Origin: Actinomycetales bacterium
Lineage (GTDB): Bacteria > Actinomycetota > Actinomycetes > Actinomycetales > Dermatophilaceae
NCBI GenBank assembly: GCA_016715285.1
Contig: JADKAO010000002.1
Location: 372,001-436,000, forward strand
Direction of reading: 5' to 3'
Length of the DNA: 64,000 nt
Below the pieces are notes generated by a model. It made no database searches. It was given only the letters and a program-made list of their open reading frames with translations, and had not been told where the DNA came from. Shown in pieces: positions 50,756-59,975 of this stretch; position 1 is the first letter of the stretch, and each line of letters opens with the position of its first letter. The position numbers and the translations under genes were made by a program.

Positions 50756-53700
50756 CGCGACCTCACCTGCCGGAGTCGGTCGCTCAGACTGCGGGGTTCG
50801 CCAGCCGAGCCAGCCGCACCAGCCGCACCGACCGAGCCACCGGCACCACCCGAGCCATGAGCTGCGCCGGAGTCATTGGTACCGGTCGAAATGTCATCAC
50901 CTTGAGCCGCAGCGATGACGCCCAAGAAGACCTCTTCGAGGTGCCGCCGACTGCTCACTCCGACAACGTCAGCACCCGTAGCGGCGACCGCTCGCACGAC
51001 ATCGGCGCGCGGCATACTCGCCGTGACGACGAGGCGCGGCTCCGCGCTGTCGTCGACCACCTCGACGGCGGTGACCCCCGGCGCGCGCCCGATCGCCTCT
51101 GCAACCGCCCCGACCCGCCCAACCTCCGTGCGCGGGTCGAGCGAGATGACCGTGGTGTCGGCGCTGTCCACGAGATCCGCAACCCGGCCCGTGGCCACCA
51201 CGCGACCGGCGTTCATGACGACGACATCCGAGCAGGTCATCTCGACTTCGGCGAGCAAGTGACTGGAGACGACGACGGTGCGGCCGGCTGCGGCATACCG
51301 CTGGAGGATCGGACGCATCGCCGCGATCTGCGGCGGATCGAGGCCATTGGTGGGCTCGTCGAGGACGAGCAGGTCGGGCAGCCCGAGCATGGCCTGCGCG
51401 ATGCCGAGCCGCTGCTTCATCCCGTGACTGTAGGAGCGCACGGGTCGATGCACCGCGTCGCCGAGCGCCGCGACGTCGAGGACCTCGTCGAATCGCGCGT
51501 CCTCGGTCGGTCGCCCGGTCGCGGCCCAAAACGCGTGGAGGTTAGCGAGCCCGGTCAGGTGAGGCAGGAAACCGGGCCCCTCAATGAGCGCCCCGACGTG
51601 CGCGAGGGCGGGAGCGCCCGGGTGGACGGGTTCAGAGCCGAGGTATGCCGTGCCCGAGTCCGGCGCGATGAGCCCCATGACCATCCGCAAGGTCGTCGTC
51701 TTGCCGGCTCCATTGGGGCCGAGCAGCCCGACAACTTGACCGCGCCGGGCCTCCCAACTCACATCGTCGACCGCGCGGTGACCGTCGGCGTAGGTCTTGA
51801 CCAGGTTGGCGACGGTGAGCGGGATATCGGCCAGGTCGGGTCGCACGGGGTCGCGTCGGCGTTGCCGCCGATCCCACGCCGCGGCCGCACCGATGGCGAG
51901 CAGCGCGGCGATGATGGCAAGGGCCACGCCGATGGACTCGGTGTCGGTCTCGGAATCCGCAGACCCCGCGACGCGCGTGCCGTTCAGAGTTGGAGCGATG
52001 AGGGCGGCGTCGGCGAGCTCGATGCGGTCGGCGCGGGCGGTTCGCGGGACGGCATACGCGGAGTCTGTGGCCGAGATGAGCAGTCGCAGCCGGGAGCCGG
52101 GCTCGACCGTCCACGTGGCGGCCGGGAGCGCGACCTCGACCGAGGTCGGGACGCCCGGCGTCGTCGCGAAGGTGACGGGTGCGACGAGTTTCCTTGGGAG
52201 GGAGGCGGATTCGCCCGTGACTTGCCAGAGAGTGAGGAACAGAGTGACGGATGGGGCAGTCGACGTGACCCGCAGCCTGACCGTGGGTGCTCCGACGATC
52301 GCGAGCCGGTCGGTGAGGAGTTCGGTGTCGAAGGCCACCGACTGCCCCGGCAAAGCCGCGAGCTGGTATGCCGCCCCGCCCGTTGCCGGGATCGGCAAAC
52401 CTCCCAGCGAACTCACCGCCGCAGGCGTGCCGCCCGGAGGATTGGCGAGCGAGCGCGGGCGGTCGACGGGGGCGAACGCGATGGAGACCGAACCAGCTCC
52501 GTCGCCATAGGTGGGCACGGCATACAAGGGAGCAACAGACTGGCGGCGCGGGATCGGCGCGGCATAGACGAATCCCGGCACCCCACTCGCGCCCTTGCCG
52601 TCGCGCAGGGACGTGTCGAGCCAGGCGGTGAGCGCGTCTTCGTCATCGGTCGCGGTGCTACTCGTGCCGTCATGGCCGCCGTCGATCCACCGGACGGCGA
52701 CGGGGGTCCCCTGGGCTTGGAGTGCGCGTGCGGTCGCATCGGCGTGGGACAGGTCAAACAACGAGTCGGCCATGCCTTGCACCAGATAGGTGGGGGCACG
52801 GAGTCCAGCTAGGAGCGGCTTGGGGCTATGCGCGCGCAGGAGAGCGAGGAGTTCGGGGCTTGGTGTCCCTGCCTCGGTCGCAGCGAGGAAGAGGCGGCAT
52901 ACCGTCGGGTCAAACCGGCCGCACAACACGGGTGAAGGCTGCGCAGTCGGGAGCTTTGCTGTCGAGGGTGTCGCTGTTGGTGCGGCCGCGGGGGGTGTCG
53001 CGACTGGTGGGATCGCCGAGGGTGCCGCTGTTGGTGCGGCTGCCGGGGGTGCTGAGCTTGCGGGCGACTCGGCGGTCCGGGCCGGAGCCGTCGCCGAGCC
53101 AAAGAAGCGCGCCGCCCACAGTGCCTTGAACGGTCCCGGGAGCGCGTCACTCGCTGCCGCGGCCCCTCCCGTCCGGGCACGCTGCGGGAAGAAGGCATCG
53201 GCGAGGTCGTTCCACGTGATGTATGCCGTGACCGAGTCGACGCGCGGGTCGGTCGAGCCGAGCATGAGCGCGAGCGCGCCGCCGTAGGACGCGCCCACGA
53301 CGCCGACCCGCGGGTCTCGGGAGCCATCGGTGCGCACCTCCGTGACAACATCGGACCGCGCCGCGATGAGGTCCACCAGTGCCCGCGCATCGGCGATCTC
53401 GAACTCGGGATCATTGAGGTGGATCCGCCCGCCCGACGCTCCAAACCCCCTGGCGGAGTAGCCGACAGCGAGATAGCCACGCTCGGCGAGCTTGCGTCCC
53501 TGCTCGCGCAAATCCGCGACACTGCCGCCAAACCCATGCGCAAGGAGCACCGCAGGGTGCGGCCCTCCGCCGTCGGGTCGCCACACGGCAACCTCCAACG
53601 ACACGGGTATGCCGTCCGCCTCCGCCCGCACCGGCACGGTGAGCTGCTCCTCGGTCACCGCATTGACCGCGGGGGTGAGGCTCGAAGCGGCGCCGAGCGG

Positions 53701-53817
53701 TACGGCATACAGGCTGGCGGGGCTAAGCAGGGTGAGGAGCGCAGCCAAGGCGACCAGCACCGCCACCCGCGAATGGGAGGGCACAAATGCAGGCTTCAGC
53801 CAGCGTGATGCCTGCAT
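50752..53817 (-). CDS. Fusion of secreted CocE/NonD-type hydrolase with ABC transporter ATPase
   Basis: About 1021 residues. A signal-type helix (VAVLVALAALLTLLSPASLYA) leads to an X-Pro dipeptidyl-peptidase/CocE-like alpha/beta hydrolase: HGFGGSVADLREQG, GASYGGALALMLG (nucleophile), GMADSLFDLSHA (Asp) and DGGHDG (His), followed by a beta-sandwich (about 430-610). A membrane helix (IGVALAIIAALLAIGAAAAW) then precedes the ATPase: Walker A GPNGAGKTT, signature YSHGMKQRLGIAQAM, Walker B LLVLDEPTNGLD. The topology puts the hydrolase outside and the ATPase inside. ATG 53817 follows AGGAGGG. A Pro/Ala/Thr insert lies near 260-310. Confidence 0.9.
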   Translation of the reverse strand: MQASRWLKPAFVPSHSRVAVLVALAALLTLLSPASLYAVPLGAASSLTPAVNAVTEEQLTVPVRAEADGIPVSLEVAVWRPDGGGPHPAVLLAHGFGGSVADLREQGRKLAERGYLAVGYSARGFGASGGRIHLNDPEFEIADARALVDLIAARSDVVTEVRTDGSRDPRVGVVGASYGGALALMLGSTDPRVDSVTAYITWNDLADAFFPQRARTGGAAAASDALPGPFKALWAARFFGSATAPARTAESPASSAPPAAAPTAAPSAIPPVATPPAAAPTATPSTAKLPTAQPSPVLCGRFDPTVCRLFLAATEAGTPSPELLALLRAHSPKPLLAGLRAPTYLVQGMADSLFDLSHADATARALQAQGTPVAVRWIDGGHDGTSSTATDDEDALTAWLDTSLRDGKGASGVPGFVYAAPIPRRQSVAPLYAVPTYGDGAGSVSIAFAPVDRPRSLANPPGGTPAAVSSLGGLPIPATGGAAYQLAALPGQSVAFDTELLTDRLAIVGAPTVRLRVTSTAPSVTLFLTLWQVTGESASLPRKLVAPVTFATTPGVPTSVEVALPAATWTVEPGSRLRLLISATDSAYAVPRTARADRIELADAALIAPTLNGTRVAGSADSETDTESIGVALAIIAALLAIGAAAAWDRRQRRRDPVRPDLADIPLTVANLVKTYADGHRAVDDVSWEARRGQVVGLLGPNGAGKTTTLRMVMGLIAPDSGTAYLGSEPVHPGAPALAHVGALIEGPGFLPHLTGLANLHAFWAATGRPTEDARFDEVLDVAALGDAVHRPVRSYSHGMKQRLGIAQAMLGLPDLLVLDEPTNGLDPPQIAAMRPILQRYAAAGRTVVVSSHLLAEVEMTCSDVVVMNAGRVVATGRVADLVDSADTTVISLDPRTEVGRVGAVAEAIGRAPGVTAVEVVDDSAEPRLVVTASMPRADVVRAVAATGADVVGVSSRRHLEEVFLGVIAAAQGDDISTGTNDSGAAHGSGGAGGSVGAAGAAGSAGEPRSLSDRLRQVRSR

Positions 53818-53842
53818 TTCTGCCCTCCTATTGCGCGGGATG

Positions 53843-54526
53843 TCAGGCGAGGGCGAGCTTCTCGGCAATGCGCTTGGCCTTATGTTCTTGCGCCCGCTGG
53901 AGGATCTCGAGGGTCTCGTGGATCTCCTTGAACGGAGCCTTCTCCAGCTGCGCGGTGAGCAACTCCCCCTCGGTCTCCATGACCCACAGGCGCGCGTAAT
54001 ACAGCGCGTCCTCGCTCAGGTGCGCGAGCACGACGAGCGCGGTGAGCAGCGGGTGGTTGTTGGTGACATTGGTTCCGCGGTACCGGCCGTGTTCCAGCTC
54101 GACGGCGAGCGCGTATCGCCACTCCCACAGGTGCCCAAGGCATTTCTTGCCGCGGTATGCCGTGCCAGCGGCGAGGAAGTCGTTGAGGATGTGCGGCGCT
54201 GGTGACCCCTCATTGGTCGGCGCGAGCTTGCCCCGGCTGAACATCACCTTGACGCAGGCGAGGATCTTGCTCGCCTCGTCGGCGGGGACGACCTTGGCTC
54301 CGGTCTCGTCTTCGGGCGAGATCTCCTCAAGTGGGAGCGCGGCCCAGTTGCGGTCAGCGGCGAACCCGAGCGCACGACAGAACTCACCAACGGCGGCGCG
54401 GTCGAGGAAGTCGATGGCCGCGTTCTTGCCCTCGCCCAGGAGAGACGCCTGCTCGACGACATATTTGACGAGGCCATCGCTGGTGGCCTTGCGTGCGATC
54501 GCCTGCTCATAGCTCGCGTATGCCAT
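53843..54526 (-). CDS. Uncharacterised 227-residue cytoplasmic protein
   Basis: I do not recognise the family. The protein has no signal peptide or membrane helix. Segments that look conserved are ILNDFLAAGTAYRGKKCLGHLWEWRYALAVELEHGRY and LLTALVVLAHLSEDALYYARLWVMETEGELL. The C-terminal 50 residues are charged and helical (EILQRAQEHKAKRIAEKLALA). Codon use resembles its neighbours. It is 25 bp from the hydrolase-ATPase fusion on the same strand and could precede it in one transcript. Upstream are 11-bp tandem repeats. Confidence 0.7.
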   Translation of the reverse strand: MAYASYEQAIARKATSDGLVKYVVEQASLLGEGKNAAIDFLDRAAVGEFCRALGFAADRNWAALPLEEISPEDETGAKVVPADEASKILACVKVMFSRGKLAPTNEGSPAPHILNDFLAAGTAYRGKKCLGHLWEWRYALAVELEHGRYRGTNVTNNHPLLTALVVLAHLSEDALYYARLWVMETEGELLTAQLEKAPFKEIHETLEILQRAQEHKAKRIAEKLALA

Positions 54527-54542
54527 TGCCTACCTGCTCCTG

Positions 54543-54600
54543 TTGTCGGGCGATTGTCGGGCGATTGTTGGACGATTGTCGGGCGGTGGTCGGGCGATCC
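54543..54600. repeat. Degenerate 11-bp tandem repeat
   Basis: About five copies of a unit near TTGTCGGGCGA lie directly upstream of the minus-strand 227-residue gene. A second weaker series of ACTGACGA-like units continues to about 54670, towards the divergent phosphatase gene. Helical-turn spacing in a divergent promoter region could affect expression. Confidence 0.8.
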
Positions 54601-54695
54601 CGCGGATGCGTTCACGTCCTGACGGTAAACCACTCACGAACTACTGACGAGCCACTGACGACCCACTGGCGAACCCGTGGCGGCATACTCGGGCT

Positions 54696-56438
54696 ATGTC
54701 CCGTGCACGCACCTGGCCGAAGCGCGCCGCGGCACTGGTGGCCTGCCTGCTCGTCGCTGGCACGGCATACACCTGGGCTACCGCGCTCATGGACTCGCTC
54801 TACGACTTCAGGGCGCCGCTGACTGCCACCGTCGCCGATGCCAGCACGTCGCCGAAGCCGACGCCACCCAACCCGGCCTTGGCGCGGAAGGTCGTCATGG
54901 TGCTCGTGGACGGGTTGCGGGTGGACACTGCGACTAATGCGGCGGTGATGCCGTTCCTGACCCAACTCCGGGCTCAAGGCGCGTCGACGACGGTCCATTC
55001 ACGCACTCCGTCCTACTCGGTGCCGTCCTGGACGGTCTTGCTCACCGGTGCCTGGCCCGATCGGCACGGGGCACCGGTCATGAACCCGACCGACCCTCAA
55101 ACCTCTCCGCCGTGGCCGATCGACAACCTCTTTGCCGCCGCGCGGGATGCCGGCCGGCGCACCGGGCTTGCTGGCACCGACTGGTTCCGTCCGCTCGTGC
55201 CGCCAGCGGCCCTCTCGGTCACCCACTTTGTCCATGAAGAGACCGACGCCGCCGACCAGGAGAGCACGGACGCTGCCGTGGCCATGCTCCGCGGAGACGC
55301 CGCTGATCTCGTCTTGCTGCACCTCAACGAGGTCGACCACGCCGGCCACTACGGCGGTGGGGGCACCAGCGTGGCGTGGCTGGATGCCGCCCGGAAGGTT
55401 GATGCCCGGCTTGCCCAGGTCGCGGCGGCCTTGGATCTGTCGCGCGATGCCCTGCTGGTTGTCTCTGACCATGGCCACCTCGACCAGGGCGGTCATGGCG
55501 GACCCGAGGACGTCGTGGTCACCGAACCGCTGGTGCTGGTGGGATCAGGAGTCCGGCCAGGCGTCGCACCCGACATTGCTCAAGCTGACGTCGCTCCGAC
55601 GCTCGCCGTCCTTGCCGGGACGCGCGTGCTCCAGGCGGCGCAAGGCGAGGCCGCGCTGGCCATGCTGACGCTCGATGACACCGCCCGGTCTGCCCTCGGC
55701 AAAGCCCAAGTGTCGCAACAGGACCTGCTGATAGAGCGCTATCAGGCCGACCTGGGCAATGTGCCCCTCACGACGGCTGTGCTGGCGTCCGGCGAGGGCG
55801 TCGAGCCAGTCCGTTCGGCAACCACGGCCGGACGGGATGCCGCCACCCAAGTGCGCGAGACGAGGCTTGGTTGGGAGCGCGCCAATCGGGCTGCCACCTT
55901 GATCCTGCTCGGCTTGGTCGCGGTAACTTCGCTGGCCCTCTGGGTGCGACGCGACCGCAGCACGGTGCTGTGGGCGTTCGCTGGCGCCGCGGCATACCTC
56001 GTGGTGTGGCAGGCGTATTGGAAGGTGAGCGGCAAGACCTACTCACTCTCGTCGGTGATGTCGGCGGGAGAGATCGTCAACGCAACCGCGATGGCGACTG
56101 CCGTGGCCCTGTTCGCGGCCCTCGCGGTGATGTGGCGCGGCCGACGACCTGAGCGCGGTGACCGGGCTTGGGCGGTGTGGTGCCTGGGCGTGGCCGTGGC
56201 GACCGTGCTCGCGATGCCCATCGCGTTCTATGCCTGGGCATGGGGACCCACGGCGACGTGGACGGTGCCCGATCCGCTGCCGATGTACCTCGCGTTCAGC
56301 GCTCTCGTGCAGCTGCTCGTCGTGGCAGTACTCACGCCCCTTGGCGCCATGGTCGCCGGGCTGGTGTCACGAGGCCGCACCAGCTCGCAGCCGACGGTCA
56401 ACGCCAGTGCAGTCCGACCGGGTTGGACAAAGGCTTGA
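54696..56438 (+). CDS. Alkaline phosphatase-superfamily membrane protein (type I phosphodiesterase-like)
   Basis: A 580-residue protein. A membrane signal anchor (about 10-30) is followed by an extracytoplasmic catalytic domain. Metal ligands and nucleophile are visible: VLVDGLRVDTA, SYSVPSWTVLLTGAWPDRHG with the Ser/Thr nucleophile, NEVDHAGHYGG, and VSDHGHLDQGGHGG. This set is shared with nucleotide pyrophosphatase/phosphodiesterases and GPI-ethanolamine-phosphate transferases. About five C-terminal helices (from about residue 385) anchor it further. A surface-lipid or wall phosphate substrate is possible but not shown. Confidence 0.88.
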   Translation: MSRARTWPKRAAALVACLLVAGTAYTWATALMDSLYDFRAPLTATVADASTSPKPTPPNPALARKVVMVLVDGLRVDTATNAAVMPFLTQLRAQGASTTVHSRTPSYSVPSWTVLLTGAWPDRHGAPVMNPTDPQTSPPWPIDNLFAAARDAGRRTGLAGTDWFRPLVPPAALSVTHFVHEETDAADQESTDAAVAMLRGDAADLVLLHLNEVDHAGHYGGGGTSVAWLDAARKVDARLAQVAAALDLSRDALLVVSDHGHLDQGGHGGPEDVVVTEPLVLVGSGVRPGVAPDIAQADVAPTLAVLAGTRVLQAAQGEAALAMLTLDDTARSALGKAQVSQQDLLIERYQADLGNVPLTTAVLASGEGVEPVRSATTAGRDAATQVRETRLGWERANRAATLILLGLVAVTSLALWVRRDRSTVLWAFAGAAAYLVVWQAYWKVSGKTYSLSSVMSAGEIVNATAMATAVALFAALAVMWRGRRPERGDRAWAVWCLGVAVATVLAMPIAFYAWAWGPTATWTVPDPLPMYLAFSALVQLLVVAVLTPLGAMVAGLVSRGRTSSQPTVNASAVRPGWTKA

Positions 56439-56468
56439 CGTCATACCTTAGACGTGTCTAAGGTATGA
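56435..56468 (+). promoter_or_regulatory. 28-bp palindromic operator in the GlsB promoter
   Basis: TTGACG (56435-56440) and TAAGGT (56459-56464), 18 bp apart, form a plausible promoter. Between and across them is a perfect inverted repeat: TCATACCTTAGAC (56441-56453), GT, GTCTAAGGTATGA (56456-56468). A repressor there would block the polymerase. The regulator is not in the neighbourhood as far as can be seen. Confidence 0.7.
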
Positions 56469-56526
56469 CTAGAGGTCGCAACAGCGACACCACCTCTGGC
56501 GCGAGCCACGACGGAAGGAGTCCGAC

Positions 56527-56805
56527 ATGTCGTTCGGCACCATCATCGGAATGATCATCATCGGCGCCATCGCCGGCTTCATCGCTCGCGCCCTCGTGCG
56601 CGGCGACGGCGTCAGTGGCATCCTCCCCACCATCGCCTTGGGCATCATCGGCTCGTTCGTCGGTGGCTTCCTCGGCTACCTGCTCTTCAACAAGGACGCC
56701 GCCGCTGGCATGCTCCAGCCCTCTGGCCTCATCGGATCGATCATTGGCTCGGTCATCGCCCTGCTCGTCTACCGTCAGTTCAACGGCCGCCGGATCTCAG
56801 CCTGA
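56527..56805 (+). CDS. GlsB/YeaQ/YmgE family stress-response membrane protein
   Basis: A 92-residue protein with three hydrophobic helices. The family pattern is clear: GMIIIGAIAGFIARALVRGDG, GILPTIALGIIGSFVGGFLGYLL and LIGSIIGSVIALLVYRQF. These proteins are induced by stress in many bacteria and are often called transglycosylase-associated without enzymatic proof. The ATG follows GGAAGGAG. A 28-bp palindrome overlaps the promoter and a strong hairpin follows, so it appears to be a tightly controlled single-gene transcript. Confidence 0.92.
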   Translation: MSFGTIIGMIIIGAIAGFIARALVRGDGVSGILPTIALGIIGSFVGGFLGYLLFNKDAAAGMLQPSGLIGSIIGSVIALLVYRQFNGRRISA

Positions 56806-56872
56806 GGCCAACCAAAGACTCTTCTGACCAGGGGCCAATGGGCGACCCCCCCATTAGCGCCGTTGACCCCTA

Positions 56873-56908
56873 GAACGCCGCAGCGGACCGCACCCCGCTG
56901 CGGCGTTC
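56873..56908. terminator. Bidirectional hairpin terminator
   Basis: GAACGCCGCAGCGG (56873-56886) pairs perfectly with 56895-56908, with an 8-base loop. It lies between the convergent GlsB-type and dimethylargininase genes. There is no T-tract, as is common in high-GC Actinobacteria. Confidence 0.8.
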
Positions 56909-56940
56909 GCATGTCGAGGCTCAGGAACGGGCCGCTGCAG

Positions 56941-57723
56941 TCAGGGCCGCTCGGGCACTCCGCGCAGCCGCACCGACAAGCACGTCACACACCCTTCGAG
57001 CTTCTCAAATTCGCTGATGTCCACGACTGACACGTCGTGCCCGGACCGCCGCAGCCACGTCGCCGTCATCGGGGCAGCCACCGAGATGAGCACACGCCTC
57101 CCGCCCAACAGCACGACGTGCGCCCCCGGCTCTTCGGGCACCACGGCATACCGGCCAAAGAGCCCGGGGTCATCGACGACCGGCGGCCACCCGATCACGG
57201 TGCCGTCCGGGAGCGCGGTGGCCGCGCTCTTGAGATGCAGGACCGAGGCGAGCGGCACGGTCACGGTCCGGGCACCGAGCGGTGCGAGGAGATCGGCCAG
57301 CTGCGCCGCACCGGCTGCGTTAGTCCGCCCCCCGAGTCCGACCCACACCGTCCCGTCGTGCTTGAGGACGTCGCCGCCGTCGAGGGTCCCGGGCGCCGTA
57401 ATCTGCGCAATCCGGTAGCCACGTTCGGCCAGGATCGGCGCGAGCCCAGCCGTTTCGCCGCGCCGCGACCGCGCCCCCGACCGCGCCAAGATCGCGAGGT
57501 CGCTATAGACCACGACCGCATCCTCGACAAACACGGCATCAGGGAACTCGGGCGCCGGCGGTGCCTCCAGCGTCTGCCACCCAGCGCGGTGCAACACATT
57601 GACGTATGCCGTCCACTGCGCCATCGCGCGCGAGAGGTCGACCGGCTGCCGGTCGATGTGCGTGACCAACCCGTCAGCCAGCAGAGGGCCGGGGCGGCGC
57701 ACGAGCGCAAGACGGGTATGCAC
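56941..57723 (-). CDS. Dimethylarginine dimethylaminohydrolase-like amidinotransferase-fold protein
   Basis: About 260 residues. The beta/alpha propeller signatures are PAPEFPDAVFVEDAVVV (substrate Asp/Glu), GTLDGGDVLKHDGTVWVGLGGRTN, the catalytic His in VLHLKSAATAL and the catalytic Cys in EGCVTCLSVRL. DDAH converts methylated arginine to citrulline and an amine. Several arginine-like substrates are possible for bacterial homologues. GTG 57723 gives the family start (HTRLALVRRPG); an ATG/GTG at 57774 would abut the ATP-grasp gene. It is the last gene of a five-gene same-strand run. Confidence 0.87.
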   Translation of the reverse strand: MHTRLALVRRPGPLLADGLVTHIDRQPVDLSRAMAQWTAYVNVLHRAGWQTLEAPPAPEFPDAVFVEDAVVVYSDLAILARSGARSRRGETAGLAPILAERGYRIAQITAPGTLDGGDVLKHDGTVWVGLGGRTNAAGAAQLADLLAPLGARTVTVPLASVLHLKSAATALPDGTVIGWPPVVDDPGLFGRYAVVPEEPGAHVVLLGGRRVLISVAAPMTATWLRRSGHDVSVVDISEFEKLEGCVTCLSVRLRGVPERP

Positions 57724-57774
57724 CCGCCTACTCTGTCTGCTTGCTGCAGCGAGCGCTAGAGCGAATGACCCCAA

Positions 57775-59079
57775 TTACCCACGGAGCCGGGCAGATTCGT
57801 CAACAATCCATTGATCGACAAGGCCGTGGAAGTAGTCGAGGAACTCGTGGTGCTCATGCGGCGGATAGGTCGCGAGCACCGTCTCCTTGAGCACGCGGTC
57901 GAAGTCGGTCGAGCTCACCCAATCGAGCGCCTGCTCGTCAAAGTCAGGCAGGTGCTCCGCGCACCACTGCTGGTAACGCTCGGCTTCGAGGTGCTCATCA
58001 GCCAAAGCGAGGTATGCCGTGAGCTTGGCGTGGTAGTCCAGCGACGGATCGTCGGCGATCGCAAAATAGCGGTCGGTCTGCAGGTCGACCGACTGCCGCC
58101 GCCCAGTGGCCAGACAGAACAATGCCCACTTGACCAGCGCCTTCATCGCCCAAGGGAAGTAGTAGTGCAGCGAGTTGACCGCCACATCAGGGCACGCGTT
58201 GGCGTAGTCGATCGGATAGACCTCGTCGCCCTTGACGAGCATCTCGGCTGAGTTGAACTCCCACCCAAAGAAGGCATTGACGATCCGGCTGATGGCGCGC
58301 GTCTCCCACGCAGCCGTTGGCGACAGGAAGTCGTGCGACACGGCATACCTCGCGTGCATGGGGCGCTCGGGCCGGAAGTCGAGCACAACGGTCTCGGCAC
58401 CGATGGTGAGGGCGCGCGCGAAGTGTTCGTAATCCACCGTCGCCTGCAAGTGCATGAGCATCTGGCCGGACTCGTCATAGGCGCGGTGCAGCTCGTGCTC
58501 GTTGGTGATCCGCGAGACGCCGCGCCACCCGCCACCGTCGAACGGCTTCATGTAGAGCGGGTAGCCGAGGTCGGCGGCGATCGCCGAAAGGTCGAAGGGC
58601 AGGTTGTACTTGGCCGAGGTATAGGCCCAGCGGTCGTTGTCGACAGGGTTCTTGAACGGCACGAGGACAGTCCGTGGCACCTTGAGCCCGAGCCGCAGCA
58701 TCGCGCAGTAGGCGCTGTGCTTCTCCATCGACTGGAAAGTGAACGGGCTGTTGAGCAGGTAGGTCCCGTTGACGAGCGAGACCTTCTTGAGCCACTCGCG
58801 CGGGTGGTGGTACCAGTGCGCGAGCCGGTCAATGACGAGGTCAGACCGCACCGGCGCAGTGAGGTCAAAGGGCTCGATGGTGAGCCGCTCGACCTCGACG
58901 GCATGGGTGACGCCATCGGAGGTGGTGAGCGGCGTCGCGCGCGACATCAGGGCCGAAAAGGCCTGCGGCCAGTCTTCCTCGATGCCGAGGAGAAGCCCCA
59001 CTCGATGACGCTTGATCTGGTCCACCGGCTGCCTCCTGACCGTGCCCCGAAGCCGTGCTGGGGTGGTGTGATCATCCAT
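57775..59079 (-). CDS. ATP-grasp domain protein
   Basis: A 434-residue protein. The centre shows the ATP-grasp pattern: GLKVPRTVLVPFK, then GYPLYMKPFDGGGWRGVSRI (glycine-rich lid with the Lys), LHRAYDESGQMLMHLQATVD, and the Mg-binding end GWEFNSAEMLVKGDEVYPIDYANACPDVA. The C-terminal 130 residues are helical. ATP-grasp enzymes join a carboxylate to an amine or thiol through acyl phosphate. The true substrate is not evident. It lies in line with two esterases, an MFS transporter and a DDAH-like gene, which suggests a small-molecule pathway. Confidence 0.8.
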   Translation of the reverse strand: MDDHTTPARLRGTVRRQPVDQIKRHRVGLLLGIEEDWPQAFSALMSRATPLTTSDGVTHAVEVERLTIEPFDLTAPVRSDLVIDRLAHWYHHPREWLKKVSLVNGTYLLNSPFTFQSMEKHSAYCAMLRLGLKVPRTVLVPFKNPVDNDRWAYTSAKYNLPFDLSAIAADLGYPLYMKPFDGGGWRGVSRITNEHELHRAYDESGQMLMHLQATVDYEHFARALTIGAETVVLDFRPERPMHARYAVSHDFLSPTAAWETRAISRIVNAFFGWEFNSAEMLVKGDEVYPIDYANACPDVAVNSLHYYFPWAMKALVKWALFCLATGRRQSVDLQTDRYFAIADDPSLDYHAKLTAYLALADEHLEAERYQQWCAEHLPDFDEQALDWVSSTDFDRVLKETVLATYPPHEHHEFLDYFHGLVDQWIVDESARLRG

Positions 59080-59207
59080 CCTCGCCCGAGGCGTAGGAAA
59101 TGTCAGTATGCCGTTAGTCCCCCGTATCCCCGCAGGTCAGGCGCCCGTCAAGAGCACGTCGCGCTCAGGCCAGGCGCAGGTCAGCGCGTAGGTCAGGTCA
59201 GGTCAAG

Positions 59208-59975
59208 TCAGCCGCGCGTGACGAGATCGAGATGGAACGCCGCCTGCCGGTCCCACCACCACCAGTCGTGCGAGACATCGGTGCCCCACTCGTCGACCCC
59301 GATCCGCAGCCCCTTGTCAGCCAGCAGCCCACCCATGTGGCGGGTCGAGGGCAGCGCCTGGGTCGGGTAGGTCTCCCAGTCACCCTGCCCGACGACGAGG
59401 ACCCCGCCGAGGTGCCGCCGGATCCAGTCGAGGTGGTCACCTCCGAGGTCGGGCACGGTCCACGTGGGGTTGATCGAGTATGCCGTCGCGCCCGCCTCGC
59501 CCCACGTTCCCCACTGCGTCGGGTCGTAGTTGCCGGACAACCCGATCACGGTGGGATAAAGGTCCGGGCGGCGCAGCGCGATGGTCAGCGCCCGATAGGC
59601 ACCAAGGCTGGCTCCGGTGACGATCGCGTTCGTGACTCCGGGCGAGTCGGCACCGATCCACGACGTGACCGGTCCGATGATCCACTCCTGATAGGCGGCC
59701 TCTCGACGGGCTTGCTCTTCGAGGGGGAGTGAGCGATCCGACCAGCCTTCGGTATCAAAGGCGTCGACACAGTAGAGCTTGATCCGACCAGCCTCAATCA
59801 GGGGCCCGAGTGCACCGAGCATTCCCTTGGTTTCCCATTCCCAGGCCCGGCCGAGCTCCGTCGGGAAGGCAATCACCGGCTGGCCGAAGTAGCCGTAACG
59901 GATGACGTGGCCCGAGCGGCCGATCGAATCACCCCAGATCTCGACCTGGTGGCGCACCCCCGACAGGCCAGTCAC
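59208..59975 (-). CDS. Esterase family protein (PF00756-like)
   Basis: A 255-residue alpha/beta hydrolase with the catalytic Ser in VTGASLGAYRAL near residue 125 and the C-terminal His in VSHDWWWWDRQA. The first strands (HVIRYGYFGQPVIAFPTELGRAWEWE) include the family's aromatic loop. An SLPLEEQARREAAYQEW helix follows the third strand. It has no signal peptide and so seems cytoplasmic. The GTG start overlaps the preceding gene's stop in GTGA, so the two hydrolases are translated together. It is related to esterase D and mycolyl-transferase folds, and substrate specificity is unknown. Confidence 0.85.
   Translation of the reverse strand: MTGLSGVRHQVEIWGDSIGRSGHVIRYGYFGQPVIAFPTELGRAWEWETKGMLGALGPLIEAGRIKLYCVDAFDTEGWSDRSLPLEEQARREAAYQEWIIGPVTSWIGADSPGVTNAIVTGASLGAYRALTIALRRPDLYPTVIGLSGNYDPTQWGTWGEAGATAYSINPTWTVPDLGGDHLDWIRRHLGGVLVVGQGDWETYPTQALPSTRHMGGLLADKGLRIGVDEWGTDVSHDWWWWDRQAAFHLDLVTRG

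Noticed and set aside
50698..52812. 704-residue open frame on the plus strand
   Set aside because: Antisense of the hydrolase-ATPase fusion; Arg/Gly/Asp-rich with no family pattern.
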